From positions 1 through 64,000 of the forward strand of contig DYID01000001.1 in NCBI GenBank assembly GCA_020723805.1: a DNA stretch of 64,000 nt. The letters are read 5' to 3'. Shown here in pieces: positions 41,996 to 49,998 of the stretch. Numbering within the stretch: the first letter of the stretch is position 1; every line of letters starts with the position of its first letter. The position numbers and the translations under genes were made by a program. The notes under the pieces are model-generated. The model was not told where the DNA came from. It ran no database searches and saw nothing but the letters and a program-made list of their open reading frames with translations. Origin of the DNA: Anaerolinea sp. (GTDB lineage Bacteria; Chloroflexota; Anaerolineae; Anaerolineales; Villigracilaceae).

Positions 41996-43696
41996 TTACT
42001 CCGGTTTTTGGTTGCGGCGTTCTTCTTCTTTGAAGGTTTCCGCGTTGCGGTGATAGGTGGCGAGCCACTCCGCCATGCGTTCGCGTTCTGCGGTAACTTT
42101 TGCCTCGTTCTGTTTTACTTGCCGCGCCACGCGGCGTCGGTCAATATCCGACTGGACGGCGGCGGGATCCATCACATCTTCGAAGGCGAGTTTCGTCCCG
42201 CCGACGGTGATATAGACCGTGCCGTAGTTGAACAGGTTGCCGAGAATGCCCTTGCGGATGTAGTTCGTCCCCAGAATGCTTTCCAGTTGGGCGGCGTTGC
42301 GCGATTCGGTGCCGAACGGCTTGCGGTCTATGTCAATGATTTGTTCGCTGGTGACTTCGTATTTGTCGTTGCTCCAGTCCATGATTTCATAGACCAGCCA
42401 GGCGGCAAAGGGAAAGAAGGTCAGGAAGAACACCACCAGCCAGGTATCCGGCGTCCAGCGGTCGGCGTGGGGGAAGAAGGAAATGTTGGGGTCGAAGATG
42501 ATTTGAAAGAGGCGGATGAGAAACGCCAGCAGTACAGCAAGCGTGCCGCCAAACGGCGCCCATGCCTGAAGAATAAGCACCACCCAATGTTTGCGATAGA
42601 TCACATGGTCGCCGAATTCGTAGCGCAATTTGAGGGTGTTTGCGCCGAGAAGGCGCAGGAGGGCGCTGGCAGTCCGCGGCTTGGGGGGAGAGGAGGCTGG
42701 GGGCGACGCGGCAGGTTTCGGCGGAGTCGGAAGCGGCAGTCCGAGATGTTTGCGGATGGCGTTCTTCATCGCTTCCTTCTCGAGGCTTACGGCTTGAGCC
42801 TTGGTGCGGTTCCAGTATTCCTCGATCATGTGCTGCGCCTGTTCGGGATGGCTGACGTTGCTGAACACGATTTTGCCGACGAAGGTGCGGATGACCACAT
42901 CGCCGAAGTCGAGGATGCGCCCGCCCTGCCCGGTCTCCACGCCCACCGACAGGATGGTGCTGAGCGGCGATTCCTGACGGCTGTCGTAGATGCCAATGAC
43001 TTTTTCGAGCCAGACCACGCGCTGATTGGTGACGATGTAGTAATCGTTGCCCCAGTCCACGATGTTCCAAGCGATCCAGCCTGCCGCGGCGAGCAGAGAA
43101 AGCCCCGCGGCAAACGCCACAATGAGAAAATGGGCAATCGCCAGGTAGGCATAGAACAATGCCAGCGGCAGTCCCAATGAAAGCACGGGCAGGACGAGTT
43201 TTTGATACAGGACGATGGGATGTTTGCGCGCCAGGAAGTAAATCACTTCATCGTCTCTCAGCCATTTGAACTGGAGCGTGCGCGCCAGTTTGCGGCTGCG
43301 CACTGCCACGTCCAGGTTGAGCCGCAGCAGGGCAGATCGTTTGTACAGGCTCTCGAAGTTTTCGCGGGATAACACCAAAAGAAGCGTGTCGCTGGTGGCG
43401 GTGACGGTGCCGGAGCGTTTGCGGCGGTCGAGCAGCCCCATTTCGCCGAAATAGTCGTTGGCGACCAGCACAGCCAGCGGTATCTCTTTCCGCTCATGCT
43501 TGCGGACGATGCGGACGCCTCCCTTGTAGATCATGTAAAAGTATTCCGATTTATCGCCCTGCCGGAAGATCACCTGCCCGCTGGCATACGAAACCTCCTC
43601 CAACTGATTGGCGATGGTTTCGAGTTCGCTTTCGTCCAAGCCATAAAAAAGGTGGATTTTCTTGAGAAAGGCAATGCGGGCGGGAATTTCGATCAC
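41996..43696 (-). CDS. cNMP-binding domain protein with membrane helices and two PH-like domains
   Basis: 566 residues from a GTG start at 43696. Residues about 15-130: cyclic-nucleotide-binding domain (FRQGDKSEYFYMIYKGG, FGEMGLLD, RSGTVTA). Then two repeats of a membrane helix pair followed by a YdbS/bPH-like domain (NDYYIVTNQRVVWLEKVIGI and NDKYEVTSEQIIDIDRK). The C-terminus is a coiled coil (about 515-560). Likely a membrane sensor that couples nucleotide or ligand binding to lipid-interface domains. Arginine in the cNMP pocket is not clear, so ligand is uncertain. TAGAAT sits 6 nt before the start. Confidence 0.8.
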   Translation of the reverse strand: MIEIPARIAFLKKIHLFYGLDESELETIANQLEEVSYASGQVIFRQGDKSEYFYMIYKGGVRIVRKHERKEIPLAVLVANDYFGEMGLLDRRKRSGTVTATSDTLLLVLSRENFESLYKRSALLRLNLDVAVRSRKLARTLQFKWLRDDEVIYFLARKHPIVLYQKLVLPVLSLGLPLALFYAYLAIAHFLIVAFAAGLSLLAAAGWIAWNIVDWGNDYYIVTNQRVVWLEKVIGIYDSRQESPLSTILSVGVETGQGGRILDFGDVVIRTFVGKIVFSNVSHPEQAQHMIEEYWNRTKAQAVSLEKEAMKNAIRKHLGLPLPTPPKPAASPPASSPPKPRTASALLRLLGANTLKLRYEFGDHVIYRKHWVVLILQAWAPFGGTLAVLLAFLIRLFQIIFDPNISFFPHADRWTPDTWLVVFFLTFFPFAAWLVYEIMDWSNDKYEVTSEQIIDIDRKPFGTESRNAAQLESILGTNYIRKGILGNLFNYGTVYITVGGTKLAFEDVMDPAAVQSDIDRRRVARQVKQNEAKVTAERERMAEWLATYHRNAETFKEEERRNQKPE

Positions 43697-43702
43697 GGTT
43701 CG

Positions 43703-43708
43703 ATTCTA
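43703..43708 (-). promoter_or_regulatory. -10-like box of the cNMP protein gene, 6 nt from the start codon
   Basis: TAGAAT on the minus strand before GTG 43696; no Shine-Dalgarno between. Confidence 0.4.
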
Positions 43709-44212
43709 TCAAATTTCGCGCACGATAGTGCAGCCATAGGCGGGCGTTTCGGGGAGGTCGGGCAAACGCCCCGCGAGCAATGCCTCCACCGCCTCCTCGA
43801 GATAAAACCGTGTCGCCGTGCGATGCCGAAAGGTGACATCATCCACTGCGCCGCGGTAACGCAGGATGCCCTCCCGATCCACGACGAAGACATGCGGTGT
43901 GGCGACCGCCTCATAGAGGTCCGCCACGACATGTTCCGCATCTACCAGGACCCTGGGCAGGCGCCGGCTTCGAGCGGCTTCTTCCAACGCCTGAAGCGAT
44001 TCGTTCCGATTCGAGGCGATGGGTAACAGTTCCACCTCCGCGCCCCACTGCACGAGACACGCCATCATCGAGCGGTCGGCGCGTTCCGAGTGCGGGCATT
44101 CCGCCGACCAGAAATTGACGATGACGATCTTCCCGCGATAATCGCTCAAGCGGTGCAGGCGTCCGCGCAGGTCGGGCAATTCAAAGTCAGGTGCAGGTTG
44201 GTTGATTTGCAT
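43709..44212 (-). CDS. Thioredoxin-like redoxin (TlpA/AhpC-type)
   Basis: 167 residues. PAPDFELPDLRGRLHRLSDY and KIVIVNFWSAECPHSERAD are typical of TlpA/ResA-like redoxins; ATPHVFVVDREGILRYRG gives the cis-Pro. The active-site pair is CPHS: the resolving Cys is replaced by Ser, so it is more likely a one-Cys peroxiredoxin-like or sensor protein than a disulfide reductase. No signal peptide, so cytoplasmic. Its -10 box is 6 nt from ATG 44212. Confidence 0.85.
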   Translation of the reverse strand: MQINQPAPDFELPDLRGRLHRLSDYRGKIVIVNFWSAECPHSERADRSMMACLVQWGAEVELLPIASNRNESLQALEEAARSRRLPRVLVDAEHVVADLYEAVATPHVFVVDREGILRYRGAVDDVTFRHRTATRFYLEEAVEALLAGRLPDLPETPAYGCTIVREI

Positions 44213-44218
44213 GAGAAG

Positions 44219-44224
44219 ATTATA
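44219..44224 (-). promoter_or_regulatory. -10 box of the redoxin gene, 6 nt from the start codon
   Basis: TATAAT on the minus strand; likely leaderless. Confidence 0.5.
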
Positions 44225-44301
44225 GCCCCAAAGGTTACAAAGGGACCAAAGGCACAGAGGAAAAACTCCTTTGACTCATCTGTTGCATCTTTGGCGGAGA
44301 T

Positions 44302-44416
44302 TGGCTAAAAGGAAGGGCTAAACCTTTCTTTGCCACAGAGTCCGCAGAGTTCTCTGAGAAAAAACTTAAAGTCTCTGCGTGCTCTGTGGCTAAGCCCCCA
44401 ACATTAGCCACTCCCC
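44302..44416 (+). repeat. Dispersed palindromic repeat family B, copy 1
   Basis: About 115 bp: GGCTAAAAGGAAGGGCTAAA, then GCCACAGAG paired with CTCTGTGGC and an inner TCTCTGAGA, then AAGCCCCCAACATTAGCCAC. Second copy at 56881-56997 is about 80% identical by eye. Confidence 0.8.
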
Positions 44417-44453
44417 TTTGGCGCTTCTGCCTCTTGCTCTCTGATGCCTCTGG

Positions 44454-44459
44454 TACAAT
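44454..44459 (+). promoter_or_regulatory. -10-like box of the flippase-like gene, 7 nt from the start codon
   Basis: TACAAT before ATG 44467, inside the tail of sequence following repeat B. Confidence 0.4.
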
Positions 44460-44466
44460 CCGCCGC

Positions 44467-45489
44467 ATGAAAAAATGGCAATTCTGGCTCGGGGTGCTGA
44501 TCAGCATCCTATTTTTGTGGCTTGCCCTGCGGGGTCTGCATTTGGGCGATTTTTGGGGCGTAGTGACACAAGCCAACTACCTCTGGATTTTGCCCGGCAT
44601 CGCCGTGTATTTCGTCGGCGTATGGGTGCGGGCGTGGAGGTGGCATTACCTGCTGGGACCCATCAAGAAGATACCCACCGCTGTCATGTTCCCTATCACG
44701 ACCATCGGTTACATGGGTAACAACATCTATCCGGCGCGCGCCGGCGAGGTGCTGCGGGCGGTCCTGCTCAAGCGGCGGGAGGGGGTGTCGGTCTCGGCTT
44801 CGCTGGCAACCATCATCGTCGAGCGCATCTTCGACGGCGTGGTGATGCTGGCGTTCGTCTTCGTCAACCTGCCCGAACTGGCAAAGTTGACGGACGCCTC
44901 CGGCTTTGTGGGCAACATTCAGCAAGCGGCGTTGATTGGAACGGGAGCCTTCCTTGGGGCGCTGGCAATCTTTCTCCTTGCCGCCATGTTCCCGCACCGC
45001 ACGGCAACGACCGGGACATGGTTCATCGAACGTCTCCTCCCGCGGCGGTTTCATGAACGGGTGATCCGTCTGATGAACAAGTTCCTCGGCGGGCTGGAGT
45101 CGCTGCGTTCGCCCTTCAATGTGCTGATGGTCTTTTTCACGTCGGTGCTTATCTGGCTGTTGGAGACGGGGAAATACTGGTTCGTGATGCACGCCTTCAA
45201 CTTCAGCGTATCGTTCTTTGCGCTGATGCTGATGAACGGTATCGTCAACCTGGCGACCACCATCCCCTCCGCGCCGGGCTACATCGGCACGTTCGATGCG
45301 CCCGGCATTGCTGTCCTTACCGCCTATGGCGTGGAGCAGGCGGTGGCGGCTGGCTATACCCTCGTTTTGCATGTCGCCTTGTGGCTGCCAATCACCCTGC
45401 TGGGCGCGTACTACCTGGCGCGGGAGGGAATCCGCTGGAGCGACGACATCCGCAAGGAGTTGGGAGAGCAGGCTCAAGGTCCGCAGTGA
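44467..45489 (+). CDS. Flippase-like membrane protein (lysylphosphatidylglycerol synthase TM region family)
   Basis: 340 residues from ATG 44467; the longer frame would extend into repeat B. About eight membrane segments; family motifs NIYPARAGEVLRAVLLKRREG, SASLATIIVERIFDG and TIPSAPGYIGTFDAPG match UPF0104/AglD-type proteins. Members flip or synthesise lipids or glycolipids; exact role unknown. It ends before the response regulator gene, 81 bp away with a TTATACT box between. Confidence 0.85.
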   Translation: MKKWQFWLGVLISILFLWLALRGLHLGDFWGVVTQANYLWILPGIAVYFVGVWVRAWRWHYLLGPIKKIPTAVMFPITTIGYMGNNIYPARAGEVLRAVLLKRREGVSVSASLATIIVERIFDGVVMLAFVFVNLPELAKLTDASGFVGNIQQAALIGTGAFLGALAIFLLAAMFPHRTATTGTWFIERLLPRRFHERVIRLMNKFLGGLESLRSPFNVLMVFFTSVLIWLLETGKYWFVMHAFNFSVSFFALMLMNGIVNLATTIPSAPGYIGTFDAPGIAVLTAYGVEQAVAAGYTLVLHVALWLPITLLGAYYLAREGIRWSDDIRKELGEQAQGPQ

Positions 45490-45570
45490 TGCGGGATGCG
45501 GAGCGGCTTGCGTTATACTTGAACAATCATCGCTCGAGTTTCGACCGTCTGCGGAAGGCAAGGTGTTCCC

Positions 45571-46221
45571 ATGTCTCAGCCCGAAGGACAACCGAGCAGG
45601 AAAATGAGGGTGCTCATCGCCGATGACGTTCAGGAAACGCGCCGCAACACCCGCCTGATGCTGGCAACCATGGACGATGTGGAAGTGGTCGCCATTGCAT
45701 CCAACGGTCTGCAAGCCGTGCATCTGGCGAGGGAACACCGTCCCGACATCGTTTTGCTCGACATCAATATGCCCGAAATGGACGGGCTGACCGCCTACAA
45801 GGAGATTCTGAAGATTCGCCCGGACACAGGCTGCATCATCATCTCTGCCGAAAAAGACCCAGCCACGCTGCGCGCCGCCATGTCCATTGGTGTGCAGGAA
45901 TACCTCATCAAGCCGTTCACGGTGGACGAACTGGAGGAAGCCATTGCCCGCGTGCGCACGCGCGTGGAGCAGATACGCATCAAACTGGCGCAGACGGCGC
46001 AGCTTCAACGCCAGCGCGAAGCCTATCTTGCGCAGTTGGCGGTGGAGTACGCCAAGTCCCGCCGCATCGACGATAAAGCCATCGAGGTCTTCGAGCAGCT
46101 GGCGGAAAACCCCAGGTGCGAAATGCGCTGGCTGCAACACCTGGCGATGATTTACGTGGTGCGGCAAAAGTGGGAGCGGTTGAAAATCCTTGCGGAAAAA
46201 ATCGAGAAGAGAAGTAAATAA
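45571..46221 (+). CDS. Response regulator with C-terminal helical domain
   Basis: 216 residues. Receiver residues: acidic pair IADDVQE, phospho-Asp in VLLDINMPEMDG, Ser/Thr in IIISAEK and Lys in EYLIKPF, so it looks fully functional. The C-terminus (about 125-216) is helical with coiled coil (RTRVEQIRIKLAQTAQLQRQ) and no DNA-binding motif. Stand-alone receivers with such tails act as protein partners. No kinase is next to it; the nearest is at 51991-53463. Start ATG 45571 follows AAGGCAAGG. Confidence 0.87.
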   Translation: MSQPEGQPSRKMRVLIADDVQETRRNTRLMLATMDDVEVVAIASNGLQAVHLAREHRPDIVLLDINMPEMDGLTAYKEILKIRPDTGCIIISAEKDPATLRAAMSIGVQEYLIKPFTVDELEEAIARVRTRVEQIRIKLAQTAQLQRQREAYLAQLAVEYAKSRRIDDKAIEVFEQLAENPRCEMRWLQHLAMIYVVRQKWERLKILAEKIEKRSK

Positions 46222-46226
46222 CTGAT

Positions 46227-46319
46227 GTTACGCGGTAGTGCGAGATTTATCTCGCATTTTCAGGTGACATGAACCCTCATTCGGGGACAATGTGTCGCGC
46301 TACGAGAAAACTACGTAAC
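46227..46319 (+). repeat. Dispersed palindromic repeat family A, copy 3
   Basis: GTTACGCGGTAGTGCGAGAT and TTATCTCGCATTTTCAGGTG at the left, TACGAGAAAACTACGTAAC at the right. A nested CCTCATTCGGGGACAATG hairpin splits the GACATGAA-TGTCGC half relative to copy 6. Confidence 0.8.
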
Positions 46320-46349
46320 GTCAGTAAATAACCCATTGTTGGAGTTTCA

Positions 46350-47642
46350 ATGAAGACAGCCATCATTGGCGCCGGGTTTGGCGGCATGGCAGCCGCGTAT
46401 GACTTGAGAAAAGCGGGGTACGAAGTGACCATTTTCGAGTCTGCCGATTCTGTCGGCGGGCTGGCAAGCGGTTTCAAGGAGCCGCATTGGGATTGGTCGG
46501 TGGAGAAGTTCTATCACCACTGGTTTCAAACCGACAAGCACATGCTGGGCTTGATCGAAGAATTGGGCTGGATGGACAGAGTCATCTTCCCGCGCCCGCT
46601 GACGGTGATGTATCACGACGGGAAGTTCTACCCCTTCGATTCGATTCTCAAGGCGCTTCTTTTTCCTGGACTGGGGTTTGGTCTGAACAAAATCCGCTTT
46701 GGTCTCGTCGGACTCTTTCTCCGCCTCACGAATGACTGGCGGTCGCTGGAAAAGGTCACGGCGGATGAGTGGATGATGAAGTGGGCGGGGAAGCAAGTCT
46801 ATGAACAGATGTGGAAGCCGCTGCTGGTCGGCAAGTTCGGTCCGTACTATCGCGATGTCAACATGGCGTGGATGTGGGCGCGCATCAAGGCGCGGACGAC
46901 GCGGCTGGGCACGTTCGAGGGCGGCTTCCAGCGATTTGCAGACATGTTCGCGGAACGATTGCGGGAGATGGGAGTCGAGATTCGGCTGGGGACGCAGGTG
47001 AGGTTCATTAAACGAGACCAGGACAAGGGTCTCAGCATTGCGGCGGGGACGGTCGAGTCGTTCGACAAAGCGCTGGTCACCACGTCGCCGAATCTGATGG
47101 CGAAACTGTGTCCCGATCTGCCGTCGGATTATTTACGCGGTCTGCTCGAGTTGAAGTCCATGGGCGCGGTGGTGATGGTGCTGTCGCTCAAGCAACAGTT
47201 GTCGAGAGAGGGCTATTACTGGTTCAATCTGCCGAAGGAGGCGGGGTATCCGTTTTTGGCGCTGGTGGAGCATACGAATTTTGTTTCGGTGGAACATTTC
47301 GGCGGCGATCATATCGTGTATGCCGGCGATTATCTGGAAGCGGGGCACGAGTATTTTGCGCTGAGCGACCAGGAGTTGCTGGAACGGTTTGTGCCTGCGC
47401 TGAAAAAAATCAATCCCGCGTTCGAGCGGGATTGGGTGAAGAAGGTATGGGTGAACAAGACGAACTATGCCCAGCCCGTGCCGCTGGTGAATCATTCGAA
47501 GAACATCCCCGCTCTGCAGACGCCCCTCGAGGGGTTGTATTTCGCTTCGATGAGTCAGGTCTATCCGTGGGACCGGGGGACGAACTTCGCGGTGGAGATT
47601 GGGCGGCGCGCGGCACGGCTGATGATGGGGAAGACGGCGTAA
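46350..47642 (+). CDS. FAD-dependent amine-oxidase-family oxidoreductase (UDP-galactopyranose-mutase/PPOX-like)
   Basis: 430 residues. N-terminal FAD motif AIIGAGFGGMAAAYDLRKAGYEVTIFE, GGLASGF following, then KFYHHWFQTDKHM, a WAGKQVYEQMWKPLLVGKFG segment, and the C-terminal SQVYPWDRGTNFAVEIGRRAA second FAD-contact motif. Resembles NAD(P)/FAD-dependent oxidoreductases often annotated near cell-surface polysaccharide genes. Substrate unknown. GGAG is 6 nt before ATG 46350. Followed by a hairpin terminator. Confidence 0.85.
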   Translation: MKTAIIGAGFGGMAAAYDLRKAGYEVTIFESADSVGGLASGFKEPHWDWSVEKFYHHWFQTDKHMLGLIEELGWMDRVIFPRPLTVMYHDGKFYPFDSILKALLFPGLGFGLNKIRFGLVGLFLRLTNDWRSLEKVTADEWMMKWAGKQVYEQMWKPLLVGKFGPYYRDVNMAWMWARIKARTTRLGTFEGGFQRFADMFAERLREMGVEIRLGTQVRFIKRDQDKGLSIAAGTVESFDKALVTTSPNLMAKLCPDLPSDYLRGLLELKSMGAVVMVLSLKQQLSREGYYWFNLPKEAGYPFLALVEHTNFVSVEHFGGDHIVYAGDYLEAGHEYFALSDQELLERFVPALKKINPAFERDWVKKVWVNKTNYAQPVPLVNHSKNIPALQTPLEGLYFASMSQVYPWDRGTNFAVEIGRRAARLMMGKTA

Positions 47643-47648
47643 GCACAA

Positions 47649-47689
47649 CACGTCCCGAAGGTTTCAGGAAAGAGCCTTCGGGACGTGTC
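47649..47689. terminator. Hairpin between convergent genes
   Basis: ACACGTCCCGAAGG and CCTTCGGGACGTGT, perfect 14-bp stem with 13-nt loop. No strong T-run follows on either side, so termination may be weak. The same CGTCCCGAAGG stem recurs at 59436. Confidence 0.65.
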
Positions 47690-47698
47690 ATGAAAAAA

Positions 47699-48235
47699 CT
47701 ACCGCTTCCCAAACCACATGCGGGCGAGCAGGTTGTCCTTGCGGATGAATTGATGATACAACGCCGCGCCGACGTGCAGGGCAATGAGCAGGACGAGCAG
47801 GGTTGAAATCAGTCCATGACCGAGGCGCGGAGAGTAGACGAAGAAATCCGGGTAGGGAACCGCGCCGCTGAAAACGGCGGGCAGGTTTGCCTGCTGAAAC
47901 ATCCCCAGTCCGCTGACTGCCATGCCAATCAGCAAAACGTAGAGCAGGAAATGCACTGCCCGCGCCGCGAAGTTGAGGAGGGCGTTGCCGGCGTCGGCGG
48001 GGGCGGGGCGTTTAGTAGTGAAATATACGATCAGGCGGATGACCAACAGAACGGTGATGAACGCGCCGATATAGGCATGGATTTGCAGCATAGCCGGCTT
48101 CTGCGGGCTGTCGGCTGGCACGCCGGGTAGGACGAATTTTCCAACGCCAAGCATCAGTACAACGAGCAGGAACATCAACCAGTGCACGGCAACATGGACA
48201 GGGTGATAACGGGCAGGGGCGGTTTGTGTGGTCAT
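47699..48235 (-). CDS. Cytochrome b561 family protein
   Basis: 178 residues from ATG 48235, preceded by TTGGAGGAGAAA; upstream codons rejected. Four membrane segments with His in HPVHVAVHWLMF, QIHAYIGAF, and LLIALHVGAALYHQF, the pattern of di-heme cytochrome b561 domains. Transfers electrons across the membrane, often from quinol or ascorbate-like donors. No electron-partner gene is adjacent. Convergent to the amine oxidase-like gene. Confidence 0.88.
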   Translation of the reverse strand: MTTQTAPARYHPVHVAVHWLMFLLVVLMLGVGKFVLPGVPADSPQKPAMLQIHAYIGAFITVLLVIRLIVYFTTKRPAPADAGNALLNFAARAVHFLLYVLLIGMAVSGLGMFQQANLPAVFSGAVPYPDFFVYSPRLGHGLISTLLVLLIALHVGAALYHQFIRKDNLLARMWFGKR

Positions 48236-48376
48236 TTTCTCCTCCAAATGGCAGATGGGTTTGCCGGCTTTGACAACACAGCCGGCGTCTATTCTTACGC
48301 CTCGAGCATGGAAAACCACCGCGCTCCTCTCTAGGTGAACGGAACAGGTTGGAGTAAAATGAATTTATCATTTCAC

Positions 48377-48469
48377 CTTACGCGGTGGCGCGAGATTCAT
48401 CTCGCGTTTTCAAGCGACATGAACCCCCATTCGGGGACAATGTGTCGCGCTACAAGAAAACTGCGTAAC
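48377..48469 (+). repeat. Dispersed palindromic repeat family A, copy 4
   Basis: CTTACGCGGTGGCGCGAGAT and TACAAGAAAACTGCGTAAC ends, with the nested CCCCCATTCGGGGACAATG hairpin as in copy 3. Confidence 0.8.
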
Positions 48470-48525
48470 ATCAGTTATCATGTTTGCCCCCGCCGCAAGC
48501 GACGGGTACCATTGCATCCCGCCCT

Positions 48526-49116
48526 ATGAATCGCCAGGCTTCCACCTTTCGGTTTTCGTTCCACCCCATTTTCTTGAAGGTCATAAAGAAAAGCCATGCG
48601 AAGATTTTACGTCTCGATTCGCGTCTCAAGGAGGTAAAGGTTGAGGACGGCAATGTAATAAGCGCGAGAATTCATACGCTCGAAGATGAACTGGCGGAAA
48701 CATCCTTAATCGTCATTATCTTTTCCGTCATGGCGCTCGAAGCATATATCTACGACTATGCCGCCCGGCATCTGGGCGATCTTTACGTGAAGGATCACCT
48801 CGATAAACTCGATACATCCAGCAAATGGATTGTCATTCCCAAACTGATCACCGGCAAAGAAATCAGCCGAAGCGGAAATTGGTTCAGCCTTTTGAAGAAA
48901 TTGGTCAAAGCCAGAAACTCGATCATTCACTATAAATCATCCGAACCGCCTGTACCGCTTGTTGAGGCAGGCAAGTATTTTGAAAAACAACGAGTATATT
49001 CAAAAGCCCTGCTTGAATCGGCAAGAGAGGCGGTTACCCTGTTGGGGATACTTGCTGATAAAATAACCGAACTAGACCCTGAGGAAGCTCCATGGGTTAA
49101 ATCGTTTCTGAGGTAA
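48526..49116 (+). CDS. HEPN-like hypothetical protein
   Basis: 196 residues from ATG 48526. Helical, with VKARNSIIHYKS near residue 135, matching the R-x4-H core motif of HEPN domains (RNSIIH), and earlier IIVIFSVMALEAYIYDYAARHLG. HEPN proteins act as RNases in toxin-antitoxin, abortive infection and CRISPR systems, or as nucleotide-binding proteins. No obvious antitoxin or NTase partner is adjacent (ssb follows after 27 bp). The function is an inference from one motif. Sits directly after repeat A copy 4. Confidence 0.62.
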   Translation: MNRQASTFRFSFHPIFLKVIKKSHAKILRLDSRLKEVKVEDGNVISARIHTLEDELAETSLIVIIFSVMALEAYIYDYAARHLGDLYVKDHLDKLDTSSKWIVIPKLITGKEISRSGNWFSLLKKLVKARNSIIHYKSSEPPVPLVEAGKYFEKQRVYSKALLESAREAVTLLGILADKITELDPEEAPWVKSFLR

Positions 49117-49143
49117 TCTCTACACTTTGCACCCGGAGGAACA

Positions 49144-49572
49144 ATGAGCTATCACACCATCGTAATTGCAGGAAATTTGGGACGCGATCCCGAAATGCGT
49201 TTCACCCCTTCAGGCCAAGCGGTGACCAATTTCTCGATTGCCGTAAACGAAAGTTTCACCAACAATAACGGTGAGAAAGTCAAGCGTACCATCTGGTTTC
49301 GAGTCACTACGTGGGGCAAACAGGCTGAAATTTGTAACCAGTATCTCAAAAAAGGCAGAATGGTACTGGTGGAAGGGCGGATTAACGCCGACCCCAATAC
49401 CGGTGGTCCCCGAGTTTGGAATGGACCAGACGGACAGCCTCGCGCCTCCTTCGAAGTGACGGCGAACACCGTCCGCTTCTTATCTTCGCGCAGTGAAGGC
49501 GGCGAAGCGCCTATGCAGGGCGGCGGCTTCGAAATGGCTGAAATGCCGCCCGAAGACGACATCCCCTTCTAA
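49144..49572 (+). CDS. ssb: Single-stranded DNA-binding protein
   Basis: 142 residues. OB-fold SSB: IVIAGNLGRDPEMRFTPSGQAVTNFSIAVNE, then IWFRVTTWGKQAE and KGRMVLVEGRI. The acidic C-terminal tail ends EMPPEDDIPF, the DDIPF partner-binding tip. Coats single-stranded DNA and recruits repair proteins. CCGGAGGAACA before ATG 49144 is a strong ribosome site. A terminator follows. Confidence 0.97.
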   Translation: MSYHTIVIAGNLGRDPEMRFTPSGQAVTNFSIAVNESFTNNNGEKVKRTIWFRVTTWGKQAEICNQYLKKGRMVLVEGRINADPNTGGPRVWNGPDGQPRASFEVTANTVRFLSSRSEGGEAPMQGGGFEMAEMPPEDDIPF

Positions 49573-49584
49573 GCCTGCCGTACA

Positions 49585-49633
49585 CAGGTCTAATGAAACG
49601 GGGATGCCCTGTTTGATTAGACCTGTTTTTTTT
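49585..49633 (+). terminator. Rho-independent terminator of ssb
   Basis: CAGGTCTAAT and ATTAGACCTG stem, 21-nt loop, followed by TTTTTTTT. Confidence 0.9.
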
Positions 49634-49649
49634 CAATAAACTCAACCCT

Positions 49650-49982
49650 ATGACCACTCCCACTCCCCAGCCCCCGCCGCCCGGTCCCCGCCTCGAAATG
49701 CCCGCGGACCTCAAACCGCTCTACACCAACCTGGCGCGGATTGCCCACTCTCCCGCCGACATCGTGATAGATTTTGCCCAGCTTTTGCCCGGCGATGTCA
49801 AAGCCACAGTGCAGGCGCGCCTGCTTATGTCTCCGTTGAGCGCCAAATTGCTGCTGCGCGCCCTGCAGGAAAACCTTGCGCGTTACGAAGCCGCTTTTGG
49901 AGAAATCACCGTCCCACACGCCAGCACGCTCGCGGATAATCTCTTCAAAGGCATTCAGCCGCCCGAACCGCCCAAAGAATAA
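49650..49982 (+). CDS. DUF3467-family protein
   Basis: 110 residues. N-terminal Pro-rich 15 residues, then a domain with TNLARIAHSPADIVIDFAQLLPG, VQARLLMSPLSAKLLLRALQ and ENLARYEAAFGEI, typical of DUF3467, a small possible DNA/RNA- or protein-interacting domain found in diverse bacteria. Function unknown. Starts 17 bp after the ssb terminator; the next gene begins 16 bp after its stop. Position next to ssb hints at nucleic-acid work but that is an inference. Confidence 0.82.
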   Translation: MTTPTPQPPPPGPRLEMPADLKPLYTNLARIAHSPADIVIDFAQLLPGDVKATVQARLLMSPLSAKLLLRALQENLARYEAAFGEITVPHASTLADNLFKGIQPPEPPKE

Positions 49983-49998
49983 CTGGATAAAGGTCCCC

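Noticed and set aside
44509-46167. 552-codon minus-strand frame
   Set aside because: Runs opposite both the flippase-like and response regulator genes; translation is Arg/His/Gln-rich noise.
48526-49572. Toxin-antitoxin pair formed by the HEPN-like protein and its neighbour
   Set aside because: The next gene is a clear SSB and no MNT-type nucleotidyltransferase or other antitoxin is present.
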